From: Methanobrevibacter sp.
Lineage (GTDB): Archaea > Methanobacteriota > Methanobacteria > Methanobacteriales > Methanobacteriaceae
NCBI RefSeq assembly: GCF_015062985.1
Contig: NZ_SUTI01000003.1
Coordinates: forward strand, 62,001 to 126,000
Direction of reading: 5' to 3'
Length of the DNA stretch: 64,000 nt
Within the stretch, counting starts at the first letter, position 1. Every line of letters starts with the position of its first letter. A program made the translations under genes and the position numbers. The notes under the pieces were generated by a model. It worked only from the letters and a program-made list of their open reading frames with translations, searched no databases and had not been told where the DNA came from. Shown in pieces: positions 43,343-52,726 of the stretch.

Positions 43343-43663
43343 ATGTTGCTTAAAAAAAATATCAAATACAAAGATGGAACAATACAAACACAATTCTACC
43401 TTAGCAAATGCAAGTATTGTGGAAAACTATTTATAAAATTCCAAAACAAAACTTTATATTGTAAAGATGAATGTAAAAACAAAAGCACCCAAGACAACAA
43501 AGCAGCATACCAAAGAAAACGCCGAAAACAAATCCGAGAAGGACACCTAATAAGCAACGAAACAGAGAAAATAGGTACAATTCATTTCCCTAAAAAGATT
43601 GGTGATTGGATAGAAGAACGAAAAAGAATAAAATACGCAAAAAGAAAAGCAGGGATAATATGA
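43343..43663 (+). CDS. Viral zinc-finger protein (106 aa)
   Basis: CKYCGKLF and YCKDECKNK give a four-cysteine finger (residues 23-44), followed by a very basic stretch (AAYQRKRRKQIREGH) and a Lys-rich tail (RKRIKYAKRKAGII). A DNA- or RNA-binding protein is likely. Overlaps the next gene as ATGA. Confidence 0.65.
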   Translation: MLLKKNIKYKDGTIQTQFYLSKCKYCGKLFIKFQNKTLYCKDECKNKSTQDNKAAYQRKRRKQIREGHLISNETEKIGTIHFPKKIGDWIEERKRIKYAKRKAGII

Positions 43664-43941
43664 TAGATGAAACTAAATATCCAGAATACAGAGAAAAAGT
43701 CTATAACTTTATCAATTCAACAATTATTCCAAAATACCCGGAAATCAAATCATGCAAAATGCATGTTTTACCGAAAGAGTTAATTGCTAATGTTGAATTT
43801 ATATTTAATTTAAATCGTTCAGTATCAGGAGATGAATTATCTCAGTTAAAGTGGAATGTTGAACATGATTTGTATCCTTTTGTAGATTCTTTAAATATTG
43901 ATGGTCCTTATATGACTAGGGTTATTCTTATTTTTTTATAA
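43660..43941 (+). CDS. Viral hypothetical protein (93 aa)
   Basis: Soluble protein, MIDETKYPEYREKVYNFIN at the start. The ATG at 43660 overlaps the preceding stop and is chosen over an internal upstream frame. Codons change to T-ending here. Not recognised. Confidence 0.55.
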   Translation: MIDETKYPEYREKVYNFINSTIIPKYPEIKSCKMHVLPKELIANVEFIFNLNRSVSGDELSQLKWNVEHDLYPFVDSLNIDGPYMTRVILIFL

Positions 43942-43946
43942 TTTCA

Positions 43947-43966
43947 TCTATTTTTCCACCTTTTAT
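43947..43966. repeat. 20-bp direct repeat, copy 1
   Basis: TCTATTTTTCCACCTTTTAT, identical to 54643-54662. Both copies lie in non-coding gaps just after a gene, so a terminator or a control element is plausible. Confidence 0.6.
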
Positions 43967-44031
43967 TATTGAAGGATATTTATTTAAAGGTTAGACTATA
44001 ATTTAGGTTTTGGGTTGAAAATGAGAGTGAG

Positions 44032-44190
44032 ATGAAAGTTGATCCATTGAAAAATATGAAACACGCTAACACTATGTGTTGGTACTGTAAAAGTACATCT
44101 ACTCGCTTCGACGAACAACGTGGTGAAATATTCTGTGAAAAATGCGGAACAATAATCCACAGAGTAAACGATGTACTAATGATAATATAG
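44032..44190 (+). CDS. TFB-like zinc-ribbon protein (52 aa)
   Basis: CWYCKSTSTRF followed by DEQRGEIFCEKCG fits the zinc ribbon of archaeal TFB (TFIIB): CxxC, about 15 residues, CxxC and a Glu-rich turn. Only the ribbon is present; no cyclin fold follows. GTGAGATG lies just before the ATG. A viral fragment of this kind could bind RNA polymerase; this is inference. Confidence 0.6.
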   Translation: MKVDPLKNMKHANTMCWYCKSTSTRFDEQRGEIFCEKCGTIIHRVNDVLMII

Positions 44191-44518
44191 ATGGTTGAAC
44201 TTTATACATAACCTTTTAAGCTTCACCAAAATCATGGTGTGGTTTAAAATGGAACATTTTGTCACGATTGCAATGCTTACTGCCATTTTAAGTGGTTTCT
44301 CTTAAAATTTTCATCGATATAATTTCATTTTTTGTACTCCAGAGGATATATTAAAAAAACGGGAATTAAAAATAGGGGATTAATACTAGGATTCTCACAA
44401 AAAAAATCAACCCAAACCTACGGATATTATTTTTTTTTCTAAACTTTTAATTAAAGTTCCTTCAAAAAAAATCATTTAGCAAATTTCATTCAAAAAATAA
44501 GATAGAGGATACATGAAA

Positions 44519-44558
44519 AAAAGGAGGAAAAAAACAGGAATAGTTTTATCCTCCTTTT
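44519..44558 (+). promoter_or_regulatory. Ten-bp hairpin before the late genes
   Basis: AAAAGGAGGA and TCCTCCTTTT are exact complements, separated by 20 bases. The T-run end makes a terminator possible for transcripts entering from the left. Confidence 0.45.
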
Positions 44559-44633
44559 AATCTCTTCTAAAAAAAAGAATAAAGGAATTTTTTTCTTTTG
44601 GGAGGGTTTTCATACTTTTTTCATAATAAAATA

Positions 44634-44758
44634 TGCTGGTTACTGGAAATAAAAAAATAGACAAAAAGACTACGGTTTCACGTTTTTGTTTTAATTATAC
44701 TACATAATCACTTCTTATAATAATAAAAAAAAGGTGGGTTCGACTCCCACTACCAGCA
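44634..44758 (+). other. tRNA-like element (T-arm plus acceptor end)
   Basis: GTGGG-TTCGACT-CCCAC (44734-44750) is a perfect T-arm with the canonical TTCGA loop, and ACCAGCA (44752-44758) can pair over seven bases with TGCTGGT at 44634-44640. No D-arm or anticodon arm is seen between; the 93-base middle is AT-rich with a CAAAAA/TTTTTG stem (44662-44688). It is either a tRNA 3' fragment, as left by integration events, or an unusual structured RNA. Confidence 0.45.
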
Positions 44759-44803
44759 ATACACAAAAAAATAAAACTTTTTTACAGGGGGTTAGTTAAA
44801 AAA

Positions 44804-45109
44804 ATGACAGACAATTACATAGGAAACATTTCAACAATTGTAAAATACATAAGCATGTTAATTGCAGGATGGTTTATCGGACTACTTGCCAATTATGGAT
44901 TTAATTTAGGAATAGCAAGTGAAGGTTTAAGCGAACTAATAGGTGCAATAATATTTCTAATACTAGCACATATAGACGCAACACACCCAAACACAATATT
45001 CAATCAAGAACCCACAACAGAAACACCCCGATTTGATATTAATGATATTGTTGATGATATAGATCCCGCAAGTGAATACGAAAACACTGGTGACGAAGAT
45101 GGCTGCTAA
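44804..45109 (+). CDS. Holin-like membrane protein
   Basis: A 101-residue protein with two membrane helices (about 15-32 and 43-60) and an acidic tail, the size and shape of phage holins, which open the membrane for lysis. An AGGGGG site precedes the ATG. It overlaps the XhlA-like gene, as in many lysis cassettes, though no pseudomurein endopeptidase is next to it in the window. Confidence 0.6.
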   Translation: MTDNYIGNISTIVKYISMLIAGWFIGLLANYGFNLGIASEGLSELIGAIIFLILAHIDATHPNTIFNQEPTTETPRFDINDIVDDIDPASEYENTGDEDGC

Positions 45110-45422
45110 AAAATCAGAGTATACCTGTATCAAAGATGAAACAATACAAAACATTAGCAGAAAAACAGCAGAACTCGAAACCCGTGCAAACTACAAAGAT
45201 GAAAGAATAAACCAGATAATCTCAGACCAAAAAAGAATGGAAGAAAAAATAGACCACATAGCCGAAGCTGTAAACAACTTACAACTACAAAGCTTAAAAG
45301 ATGACAAAGACATAGACAAAAGAGTCACCAGCCTAGAAAACACAGTGCAGGTCATTAAATGGATAATAACACTACTATTCGGTTCAGGAATCATCTGGCT
45401 AATAATCAACTACATCCACTAG
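45099..45422 (+). CDS. XhlA-like coiled-coil protein with C-terminal membrane anchor
   Basis: A 107-residue protein with a coiled coil (residues 20-75, RINQIISDQKRMEEKIDHIA) followed by a C-terminal helix (VIKWIITLLFGSGIIWLII). This is the XhlA haemolysin/holin accessory layout. The ATG at 45099 overlaps the holin-like gene. Confidence 0.65.
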   Translation: MAAKKSEYTCIKDETIQNISRKTAELETRANYKDERINQIISDQKRMEEKIDHIAEAVNNLQLQSLKDDKDIDKRVTSLENTVQVIKWIITLLFGSGIIWLIINYIH

Positions 45423-45432
45423 AGAAAGAACA

Positions 45433-46152
45433 ATGCAATACTCAGAATTATCAAAACCAACATACAAACTCCAAGAAATGGAAAACCAAAGACATCACTT
45501 CTACTTTCAAATAAAAACAGAAGAAAACCTATCATTAAGCCAACTTGAAGAATATTTGAAAGAACAATACGATACCATCATGAGTAAAACATGGGAGACT
45601 AATGAGCAATTACGCAAAGAATTAAAAAAATATTTCCATGGTTACGATGTGAGAAAAGCGATGAAAAATTATGATTTTGATAAACAAAGAGTAATCAACC
45701 CTAATATTATCCCTATCTCTCAAAGTCAACTTGAAAATATGTCTTCAGAAGGATGTTGGACACTTAGAGAAATTGATAAAATAAATGATGATAATGAAGA
45801 GATAAACAGGTCTCTAAGAGGAATACGTTTTGCATATAAAGTAGAACGATTCAAGAGGAAGCAGAAGATTAAAGATAATATCCTTGATAAGATTGAAAAA
45901 GAATTAATCAAGGGAAAATTGTCTCAGGTAAATCAAGGCGTGCAAGCTTATGTTGGTTTAGATGAAAATGATGATAAAGACCTAGGCGAATCAGATTCTA
46001 ATTTTAATATACATCTAGATGCGGATGTTGATGCTACAACTGAGTTTAAGAGTCCTTTAGATGTGAGGATGGAAGAGTTTCAAAAACAAATCCGCGAAGG
46101 CATACCCCGTAAACGTTTAGAAGACGAACTGAAAGACAAAGGAATTTTATAA
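45433..46152 (+). CDS. Putative terminase small subunit
   Basis: A 239-residue charged helical protein. It lies directly before the large terminase, the usual place of TerS, which recognises viral DNA. I see no clear HTH at the N terminus; residues about 135-160 are very basic (FAYKVERFKRKQKIKDN) and the C terminus is acidic. The call rests mainly on position. Confidence 0.45.
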   Translation: MQYSELSKPTYKLQEMENQRHHFYFQIKTEENLSLSQLEEYLKEQYDTIMSKTWETNEQLRKELKKYFHGYDVRKAMKNYDFDKQRVINPNIIPISQSQLENMSSEGCWTLREIDKINDDNEEINRSLRGIRFAYKVERFKRKQKIKDNILDKIEKELIKGKLSQVNQGVQAYVGLDENDDKDLGESDSNFNIHLDADVDATTEFKSPLDVRMEEFQKQIREGIPRKRLEDELKDKGIL

Positions 46153-46154
46153 TC

Positions 46155-47627
46155 ATGAAAGAGTTCGCTTTTAATATTAAAGAATTCGCAGAATATGCAA
46201 GCATGGGAACATGGAAACCCTTCATACACTTAACATTAGTATGCTACTTATTAATGCTTGTTGTTGAAGGAAAAATCTCACGTTTAATGATATTCATGCC
46301 TCCAAGACATGGAAAAAGTGAATTAATAAGCTACTATTTTTTAACATGGTTCTTAGGAAATTTCCCAGATAAAAACGTAATACTAACCACTCACAGTGCC
46401 AACTTTAGCCGAAAATGGGGTAGAAGAGTAAGAAATCTCCTAGATTTCATTGGTGAACATGCATTTGGAAAACCCATAAAATTAGCTGAAGACAGTCAAG
46501 CAGCACATAGCTGGAATATCAAAGACCATTCCGGAGGCCTTGTAACAGCAGGTGTTGGTGGATCTATTCTCGGTGAAGGTGCAGATGGTTTCATTATTGA
46601 TGATCCAACAAAAGGTTTCAAAAAAGCCAGGTCAAAAACTCATCAAAAAGAACTTAATGACTGGTGGTATACTGAAGCTAAAACCAGATTAAACGCAGGC
46701 ATTGAAGACGGGTCCAAACCATGGGTAATAGGCATATGGCAAAGACTGAATATCAATGACCTTGCAGGTCAAATATTGTATAAAACTGAAGGGGATAAAC
46801 GAGTTCCTAACGAACCTCACATGGATTTCAAAGAAGCTATTGAAATCTTAAGAAATGGAGGTAGCATCCCCTATGGGACCTGGGTAATACTAAACCTTCC
46901 AGCTATTGCAATGGAAAATGATTCATTAGGTCGGCAAGTAGGTGAACCTTTATGGCCTGAACAAAAACCTTTAGAAGAACTTCAGCAAATCAAAAGAGAA
47001 ATGGGAAGCTTCAGATTCAATGCAGTATATCAAGGTGAACCAAGAGAACCTGAAGGAAACGTATTCTACCGTAAATGGTTTGCTAAGAGTAAAGTTCCTG
47101 ACAAGGAAATGGACAAAATGATTGAGAAATTACCTAGTTTACGTTACTGGGATTTAGGTGCAAGTGGTGAGGATGGTGACCCGACAGCTGCTAATCTCTC
47201 CTATTGGGATGGAGAATATTTATATTTACGAAAACAATTGAACCGTAAGTTAACCGCTAAAGGTGTGTTAGATTATTTTAAAGATATCTGTATACGTGAC
47301 GGTTTAAAAACTAGGGTGTTTGTTGAACAGGAACCTGGTGCATCACCTAAAGTGTTAATAAGAACACTTCAACATTTACCAGGACTATCAAGACATATGA
47401 TTAGACCAGACAATGTTGCTCATGCTGGGGATAAATTAACTAGAAGTTTTGATTTACAGGCATTAGCTGAAAACGGTAAAGTATTAATTGCTGAATCTAT
47501 TTTTGACATGATTGTTGACGAATTAGTTGAATTCACTGGAGAGGAAGGTGGAATGGATAACATCACAGACACATGCACAGGAGCTGCTAGATACTGGACA
47601 CGTAACAGGCCTAAAATTAATGTTTAA
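46155..47627 (+). CDS. terL: Terminase large subunit
   Basis: The DNA-packaging motor, 490 residues. Walker A is MPPRHGKSE (residues about 49-57), Walker B GFIIDDP, followed by a C-terminal RNase H-like nuclease with RYWDLGASGEDGDPTAA and FVEQEPGASPK supplying acidic residues. It cuts and pumps concatemeric DNA through the portal. Two bases behind the putative TerS gene. Confidence 0.93.
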   Translation: MKEFAFNIKEFAEYASMGTWKPFIHLTLVCYLLMLVVEGKISRLMIFMPPRHGKSELISYYFLTWFLGNFPDKNVILTTHSANFSRKWGRRVRNLLDFIGEHAFGKPIKLAEDSQAAHSWNIKDHSGGLVTAGVGGSILGEGADGFIIDDPTKGFKKARSKTHQKELNDWWYTEAKTRLNAGIEDGSKPWVIGIWQRLNINDLAGQILYKTEGDKRVPNEPHMDFKEAIEILRNGGSIPYGTWVILNLPAIAMENDSLGRQVGEPLWPEQKPLEELQQIKREMGSFRFNAVYQGEPREPEGNVFYRKWFAKSKVPDKEMDKMIEKLPSLRYWDLGASGEDGDPTAANLSYWDGEYLYLRKQLNRKLTAKGVLDYFKDICIRDGLKTRVFVEQEPGASPKVLIRTLQHLPGLSRHMIRPDNVAHAGDKLTRSFDLQALAENGKVLIAESIFDMIVDELVEFTGEEGGMDNITDTCTGAARYWTRNRPKINV

Positions 47628-47650
47628 AAATAATGGAGGATTTTGGAATT

Positions 47651-49246
47651 ATGAAAGCAGAAACATTCATAGTAACTGTAGATAATGAAAAGAATTATAA
47701 TGTAATAGATGCAATTGAATTAGATAAATATGCTGACAAAGCTCAAGTAGATCCAGTAACGGGAAGTAAGCAGGTGCCAAGTAAGCACTTCATGATTGGT
47801 GAACAATTAGTAGAACCAAAGTACGATCCGTATGAATTGGTGCAGTTGCTTGATTTATATAGTTATCATGAGTCCTGTGTGGATGCAGTAGCAACAGATG
47901 CAGCTGGTATAAACTACACTTTAGATACACTTGAAGGAATAGACCCTATCGAAGCTCAAAAAGAGAAGTTTAATAAGATATTAAGAGCAAGCAAACCATC
48001 GATTAATATTCATCTAAAAAGATGTGCTTATGACCGCAGAGCATTAGGTTATGGTGCTATAGAAATTATCCGTAAAAATACTAGTAAATCTGATATTAGA
48101 CGATTCAAACATATTCCATCCCACACATTGCGTAGACATACTGATGAGAAAAGAGTGTTGCATACAGCGGATGATGGGACTCGTGTATGGTATGTAATAT
48201 ATGGTAAAAACTATGATGAAGAAGGTCATCTCTGTGATGTTCATGCAGATACAGGAGTATTCTATCCATATAATAGTTTGCCTGAAGAAGAAAGGGCTAA
48301 TGAATTACTGTGGACTATGGAGTATGCACCAGGAACAAATTATTATGGAAGGCCATTAATTATTGCTGCTTTACCTTCAATTAAAGGAGACCTGTCAGCG
48401 GTACAGTACAATGTTAGTTTCTTTGAAAACAATGGACTACCACGTTTCGCAGTAACCGTTACAGGAGATTTTCAAGATTATGATGTTCCAAAAACTATTG
48501 AAGATGAACATGGAAACACTATCACTAATCCTGATTATGATGAAAGAAGAACATTACGTTATCAAATAAGTCAACAAATCAAAGAGCTAATCAAACATCC
48601 TCATAGTGCTTTATGTATTTCAATTCCAACAATGGGGTCTGACAGTAATGTTGAAGTTAAAATCACACCATTATCAGTGCAAACTGAAGAAGGCCATTTC
48701 AGAATGTACCGTAAAGACATTCGTGATGAAGTAATCCATGCTCATAAAGTAGATCCATCAAGGTTAGCTATTTTCGAAACAGGACAATTGAACGGTACTA
48801 ACAGTGACAACACTAAAGAATCCTATAAATATGGTACAGTAGCTCCCGTTAAATCAGAACTGGAATCAATGATTAACCAAGTAAGAGAAGAGTTAGATGT
48901 TACTACTTGGGAGTTTAAAATCGTTGATGTTAATCCAGTTGATTATAGTAAAGACAAAGAATTAGCACAGTTCTTGTTTAGTTGTGCTGCAATGACTCCA
49001 ATGGATCTAATCAACACTTTCGGTGAAAAATTCGGATTATCACCAGAAAACCCAGATGACCCATATTTAAACAGTTATTATTTGAATAATGTTCCCCTTG
49101 AAAAGGTTTGGGAGAATAGTGAGAACAATCCTTATCTTGAAGCTGATAAGATTTTAGGTGATTTAGAGGATAACTTAAGAGGAGAAACTGTTGATGAGTT
49201 CTCAATCGAAGAAAGTGAAGAATCAGATACTGGCCTCGAAGATTAG
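47651..49246 (+). CDS. Portal protein (PBSX/SPP1-like)
   Basis: Forms the dodecamer through which DNA enters. The N-terminal YDPYELVQLLDLYSYHESC matches PBSX-type portals, followed by the wing and stem regions. GGAGG at 47635 lies before the ATG at 47651, so this start is preferred to 47633. The last 53 bases overlap the MuF-like gene. Confidence 0.9.
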   Translation: MKAETFIVTVDNEKNYNVIDAIELDKYADKAQVDPVTGSKQVPSKHFMIGEQLVEPKYDPYELVQLLDLYSYHESCVDAVATDAAGINYTLDTLEGIDPIEAQKEKFNKILRASKPSINIHLKRCAYDRRALGYGAIEIIRKNTSKSDIRRFKHIPSHTLRRHTDEKRVLHTADDGTRVWYVIYGKNYDEEGHLCDVHADTGVFYPYNSLPEEERANELLWTMEYAPGTNYYGRPLIIAALPSIKGDLSAVQYNVSFFENNGLPRFAVTVTGDFQDYDVPKTIEDEHGNTITNPDYDERRTLRYQISQQIKELIKHPHSALCISIPTMGSDSNVEVKITPLSVQTEEGHFRMYRKDIRDEVIHAHKVDPSRLAIFETGQLNGTNSDNTKESYKYGTVAPVKSELESMINQVREELDVTTWEFKIVDVNPVDYSKDKELAQFLFSCAAMTPMDLINTFGEKFGLSPENPDDPYLNSYYLNNVPLEKVWENSENNPYLEADKILGDLEDNLRGETVDEFSIEESEESDTGLED

Positions 49247-51797
49247 TGTTATTAGAAGCTTGAACAATGAACAAGCGTTAAAGTATGAATTAACACTTTT
49301 TTTCCAGAACCTTAAAAAATCTGTACTCAGTGAATTGGAAGAATTTTACTCTGAAGAGTTCATGTTTCAAGCTCATGCTGACTTGATATTGGCCCCTATT
49401 TTTGAAGCTCAACAGGAATATTATAATATTCTACGTAAGTTCAATCATAAGGAATACAAGTTTGGACGTAAAACTGGCCGTAGATTAGTTAAACTTGCAC
49501 GTAAAAAAGCAAAAAAAGGTAGTTTAACTTATGCTGATAAAGCAAGTAAAACGCCCAGCATATTAAATGCAACAATTAAAAAGGATGAGCTATTTGATAC
49601 TAACCCATGGTCTGAGCAAAAATTATTAAATCAAACTTTCACAGCCAGTGAACGTACAATGAATCGTATAGATTCAGACATTAATAAAATATTAAGTGAT
49701 GGCTATCGTAACGGAAAAGGAATCAATGTTGTACGAAATGACATCACTAAAAGGTTTGACCAGTTATCCTCATGGGAATCTACAAGGATTGCACGTACAG
49801 AAATCCATAACGCCCATAATATGGGAACAATGGATATCTACCAAGAAATGGGAGTTGAATATACTCAATGGATAGCTGCACATGACTCCAGGACAAGAAC
49901 TTCACACTTGGATGTAGATCGTGAAATCATACCAATGGGAGGAACATATAGCAATGATTTGAGATATCCTGGAGACACATCAGGTCCGCTAAAAGAATGG
50001 ATTAATTGTAGATGTAGTAATGCTCCTTTTGTTATTCCGGATGGTTATATTGCCCCATCATTTGCACCATTCAAAGAAGAAGATTTAATCCCAACATTAG
50101 ACTACTGGAACCCTCCACGATTATTAGAAAATGATTATGCACATGAATACTCATTAGCCAATACACCTATTTCTAATGACCCAAAATTCAAAGCATTGAA
50201 AACACATGAAGAAATTGCAGATTATTTTGGATATGAATATAGAGAAAAAGGTTTATATTATGAAGAAGCAGGAATGAGAACTTTTGAATTTTATGACCCA
50301 AAACATGATACAATACTAAGATTTGCTAAAGATAAGTATAATAAATGTAATTACATTGATTTCACAAATTCTAAGAGTTATAATGAGTTTAATGGATATC
50401 GCTTGAAAGACATTTTAAGAATATATGATGAATCTCACCCTAATCTAAAAGTTGGAGTAGATGACATAGAATTTTATAAAGGTTATTCAAATAGTCCACG
50501 GGGGTTTGCTGATAATTTTAAAGTTGAAATATTTGATAATGGTCTGAAACGTAGTGGAGGACAACCTTTTGACTGGGTGCTTGATCATGAACTTAGCCAT
50601 TTATTTGATGATACTTTCTTATCTGGAATTGAAAAAGCAAAGTATAATAAAGTCGCATCAATTCTTGAGAAACATCTAGATGATGCAAAAAAATTAGATA
50701 ACAAATATCTAAATTCAAAGAACATTGAAGAGCAACTTACTATTTATTCTAGTAAGAATACTTCTGAAGAGTTTGCTGAATTAATGGCTGCAACTTCTAA
50801 TTTAAAAAGAGGGAATAATTTTAAATTACGTAGTGAAACTAAACTTACTTTACAAGAAGCAAAAGGACCTCATCAGCATAAATTTAAATTTGCTGAAGAG
50901 TTATTAGAGCATCCTGAAAAGTTTAAAACTAATTGGAAGGTTAATGCTCAACAAAAAGTGAAAAATCATAGGGAGGATATAGAAAATTTCTACAAGAAAA
51001 CTAATCCTTCAGGAAAAATAAGAGCCCTCCAGTCCGTAGAAGGTTATGATAAATATGCTTTAACAGAAGCCGAAAATGTAAGATTAAAAGAGTTAACTAT
51101 TAAAAAAGAAAAAGAAGGTGGATTAAAATTCCATGATAGAATGGAATTTGAAGAACTTGCAGATAGAAAGGAGTTCAATGAACTCAGAAATAAAGTATTA
51201 CTTGAAGGTGGTGACCCTACTGATATATTTGCATTTGATGAAATAGATCCTTCAAGGAGTATTAGATATGAACGTTTGGTTAAACAGTTTAGAGATTGGG
51301 TTCCAAAAGGAAATATCGAAATTAAACCTATAAAAATTAACAAAAAAGGTTTAAGTACAAATAAAAATGCATTTAAATTAACTGCTGATGAAAAAAAAGT
51401 TTACAAACAATTAAAACAGAATAATGCAGGGTTATCCTCGGATGAAAAACTATATAAAAATGAATTAAATGATAAAATCAAACTTAACCAGTACCATAAG
51501 GAATTATCTGATGGTAAATTAGAACCTAGACACAACGAAGAGTATATCCGATTGTACAATAAGCATAAAGATGAGTGGGATTTACCGGAATTAACAACTG
51601 ATTTGAAATTCCAAATAGAAGAACCTTCATACCGATCTGATGAATATTACAAATCCATTAAAAAATATGGTTTAACTAAAAAAGAATCTGATGAATGGAT
51701 TTATTTAAATAAAAAAGAATTAATCGGTGAAAAGTTATCTTCAAAAGAATTAAAGAGAATTGAATTTTTGGAATCAAAAGACCGTTTTGCTTTTTAA
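49194..51797 (+). CDS. MuF-like head protein fused to a zincin metallopeptidase domain
   Basis: An 867-residue mosaic. Residues about 20-290 match Mu gpF-like minor head proteins (STRIARTEIHNAHNMG, DSRTRTSHLDVDREIIPMGG, INCRCSNAPFV). Then a metallopeptidase region shows HELSH (His465-His469) with Glu529 in EEFAELMAA as possible third ligand. The last 300 residues are charged linker repeats. The frame stops at TTTTT-AAA, while the -1 frame continues without stop into an ADP-ribosyltransferase, suggesting one longer protein. AGAGGAG precedes the ATG at 49194. Confidence 0.8.
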   Translation: MSSQSKKVKNQILASKISVIRSLNNEQALKYELTLFFQNLKKSVLSELEEFYSEEFMFQAHADLILAPIFEAQQEYYNILRKFNHKEYKFGRKTGRRLVKLARKKAKKGSLTYADKASKTPSILNATIKKDELFDTNPWSEQKLLNQTFTASERTMNRIDSDINKILSDGYRNGKGINVVRNDITKRFDQLSSWESTRIARTEIHNAHNMGTMDIYQEMGVEYTQWIAAHDSRTRTSHLDVDREIIPMGGTYSNDLRYPGDTSGPLKEWINCRCSNAPFVIPDGYIAPSFAPFKEEDLIPTLDYWNPPRLLENDYAHEYSLANTPISNDPKFKALKTHEEIADYFGYEYREKGLYYEEAGMRTFEFYDPKHDTILRFAKDKYNKCNYIDFTNSKSYNEFNGYRLKDILRIYDESHPNLKVGVDDIEFYKGYSNSPRGFADNFKVEIFDNGLKRSGGQPFDWVLDHELSHLFDDTFLSGIEKAKYNKVASILEKHLDDAKKLDNKYLNSKNIEEQLTIYSSKNTSEEFAELMAATSNLKRGNNFKLRSETKLTLQEAKGPHQHKFKFAEELLEHPEKFKTNWKVNAQQKVKNHREDIENFYKKTNPSGKIRALQSVEGYDKYALTEAENVRLKELTIKKEKEGGLKFHDRMEFEELADRKEFNELRNKVLLEGGDPTDIFAFDEIDPSRSIRYERLVKQFRDWVPKGNIEIKPIKINKKGLSTNKNAFKLTADEKKVYKQLKQNNAGLSSDEKLYKNELNDKIKLNQYHKELSDGKLEPRHNEEYIRLYNKHKDEWDLPELTTDLKFQIEEPSYRSDEYYKSIKKYGLTKKESDEWIYLNKKELIGEKLSSKELKRIEFLESKDRFAF

Positions 51798-52726
51798 ATT
51801 CAGTAAATACTCAAGCAAAAGGTTTAGACTATGAAGAAACAGTTGAATTTAAAAAATTATATAAACAATTAAAAACAGAATTAAAATTAGATAAAAGTGT
51901 TTTAGAGCAACCTTTATCTAACTATAAATCTGAAATTCCTTTAGATAAAAATCCTAAAAATTTCAAGAAATTTAGAGGCACTACTGATGATGGTTTACTA
52001 CCAAACGGTGAAAAAATCGAAGATTACTTTACATTAGATGCACATGACATGACTGATCGTGAATATAATGTCGCTCAAAGATGGTTAACTTCAGATTATA
52101 AAGCTTTCACCAACTTTGAAGTTGACTGTGGAAGAGATGTCAAAAAATTCGAAAAATGGATTGAACAAAAGGCAAAAGCATATCAAAAAAATCCATCTGA
52201 AAATTTATATTACAAATATTATTATGATAAAGTCATTGATAAAACCACAGGTAAACTAATTAAAGGCAATGCAAAATCTTTAGCAGAAGGTATTTCCCAT
52301 GATATTCCCGTTTTGGATAATATTTTAAACAATCAATTAAAACAGGATATGACTTTATGGCGTGTCCAAGAACATCATAATTTAGGAGATTCTCCTGTTG
52401 TTGGAGATATTATAGATTTCCCTAATTTCCGTGCAACTGCAATCTCAAAAAAAGGTGCTTTGTGGTTTAGTAAAACAAATGCTAAGGAAATGCACTATCT
52501 GATTGAGATTGAAGCACCAGCAGGAACCAGAGGAGCATATTTAGCACCTATTAAGCAAGGTGAAATTATCGGTGGTGATTATGCTGGTGAGAAATATGCT
52601 AATGAAATGGAATTACTACTCAAAAAATGTAAAGTTGAAATTGTTAAGTTTGGAGGCAAACCTGTTAAAGGAGCAATGGGCGAAGAGTTAATACCTATAA
52701 AATTAAGGGTGGTAGGTTATAAATGA
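51794..52726 (+). CDS. ADP-ribosyltransferase-like domain, probably frameshift continuation of the MuF protein
   Basis: Open from 51764 in the -1 frame relative to the MuF gene; the first ATG is only at 52049. The linker keeps the same repeat style across the junction (VYKQLK before, LYKQLK after). The C-terminal part has the ART pattern: MTLWRV (Arg), FPNFRATAIS (S/T-S/T-x) and ANEMELLLKK (Glu-x-Glu). These modify proteins with ADP-ribose, often as host takeover or toxin activities carried in virions. If separate, it would start at 52049. Confidence 0.6.
   Translation, partial: LNSVNTQAKGLDYEETVEFKKLYKQLKTELKLDKSVLEQPLSNYKSEIPLDKNPKNFKKFRGTTDDGLLPNGEKIEDYFTLDAHDMTDREYNVAQRWLTSDYKAFTNFEVDCGRDVKKFEKWIEQKAKAYQKNPSENLYYKYYYDKVIDKTTGKLIKGNAKSLAEGISHDIPVLDNILNNQLKQDMTLWRVQEHHNLGDSPVVGDIIDFPNFRATAISKKGALWFSKTNAKEMHYLIEIEAPAGTRGAYLAPIKQGEIIGGDYAGEKYANEMELLLKKCKVEIVKFGGKPVKGAMGEELIPIKLRVVGYK

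Larger units (their letters stand above)
44191..44803. other. 600-bp mostly non-coding stretch before the late operon
   Basis: No convincing gene. An 18-codon ORF (44249-44305, MEHFVTIAMLTAILSGFS) follows GGTGTGG and could be a peptide. AAAAGGAGGA (44519-44528) pairs with TCCTCCTTTT (44549-44558), a 10-bp stem with a 20-base loop. CACCA/TGGTG form a short stem at about 44224. A tRNA-like 3' end is described separately. Control of late genes is likely here. Confidence 0.4.

Noticed and set aside
44634..44758. A complete intron-containing tRNA
   Set aside because: No D-arm or anticodon arm can be folded in the 93 bases between the acceptor strands.
51788..51797. Canonical -1 slippery heptamer at the MuF junction
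   Set aside because: The P- and A-site pair does not follow X-XXY-YYZ; only single-tRNA slippage on TTT with TAA in the A site, or an indel in the T-run, fits.
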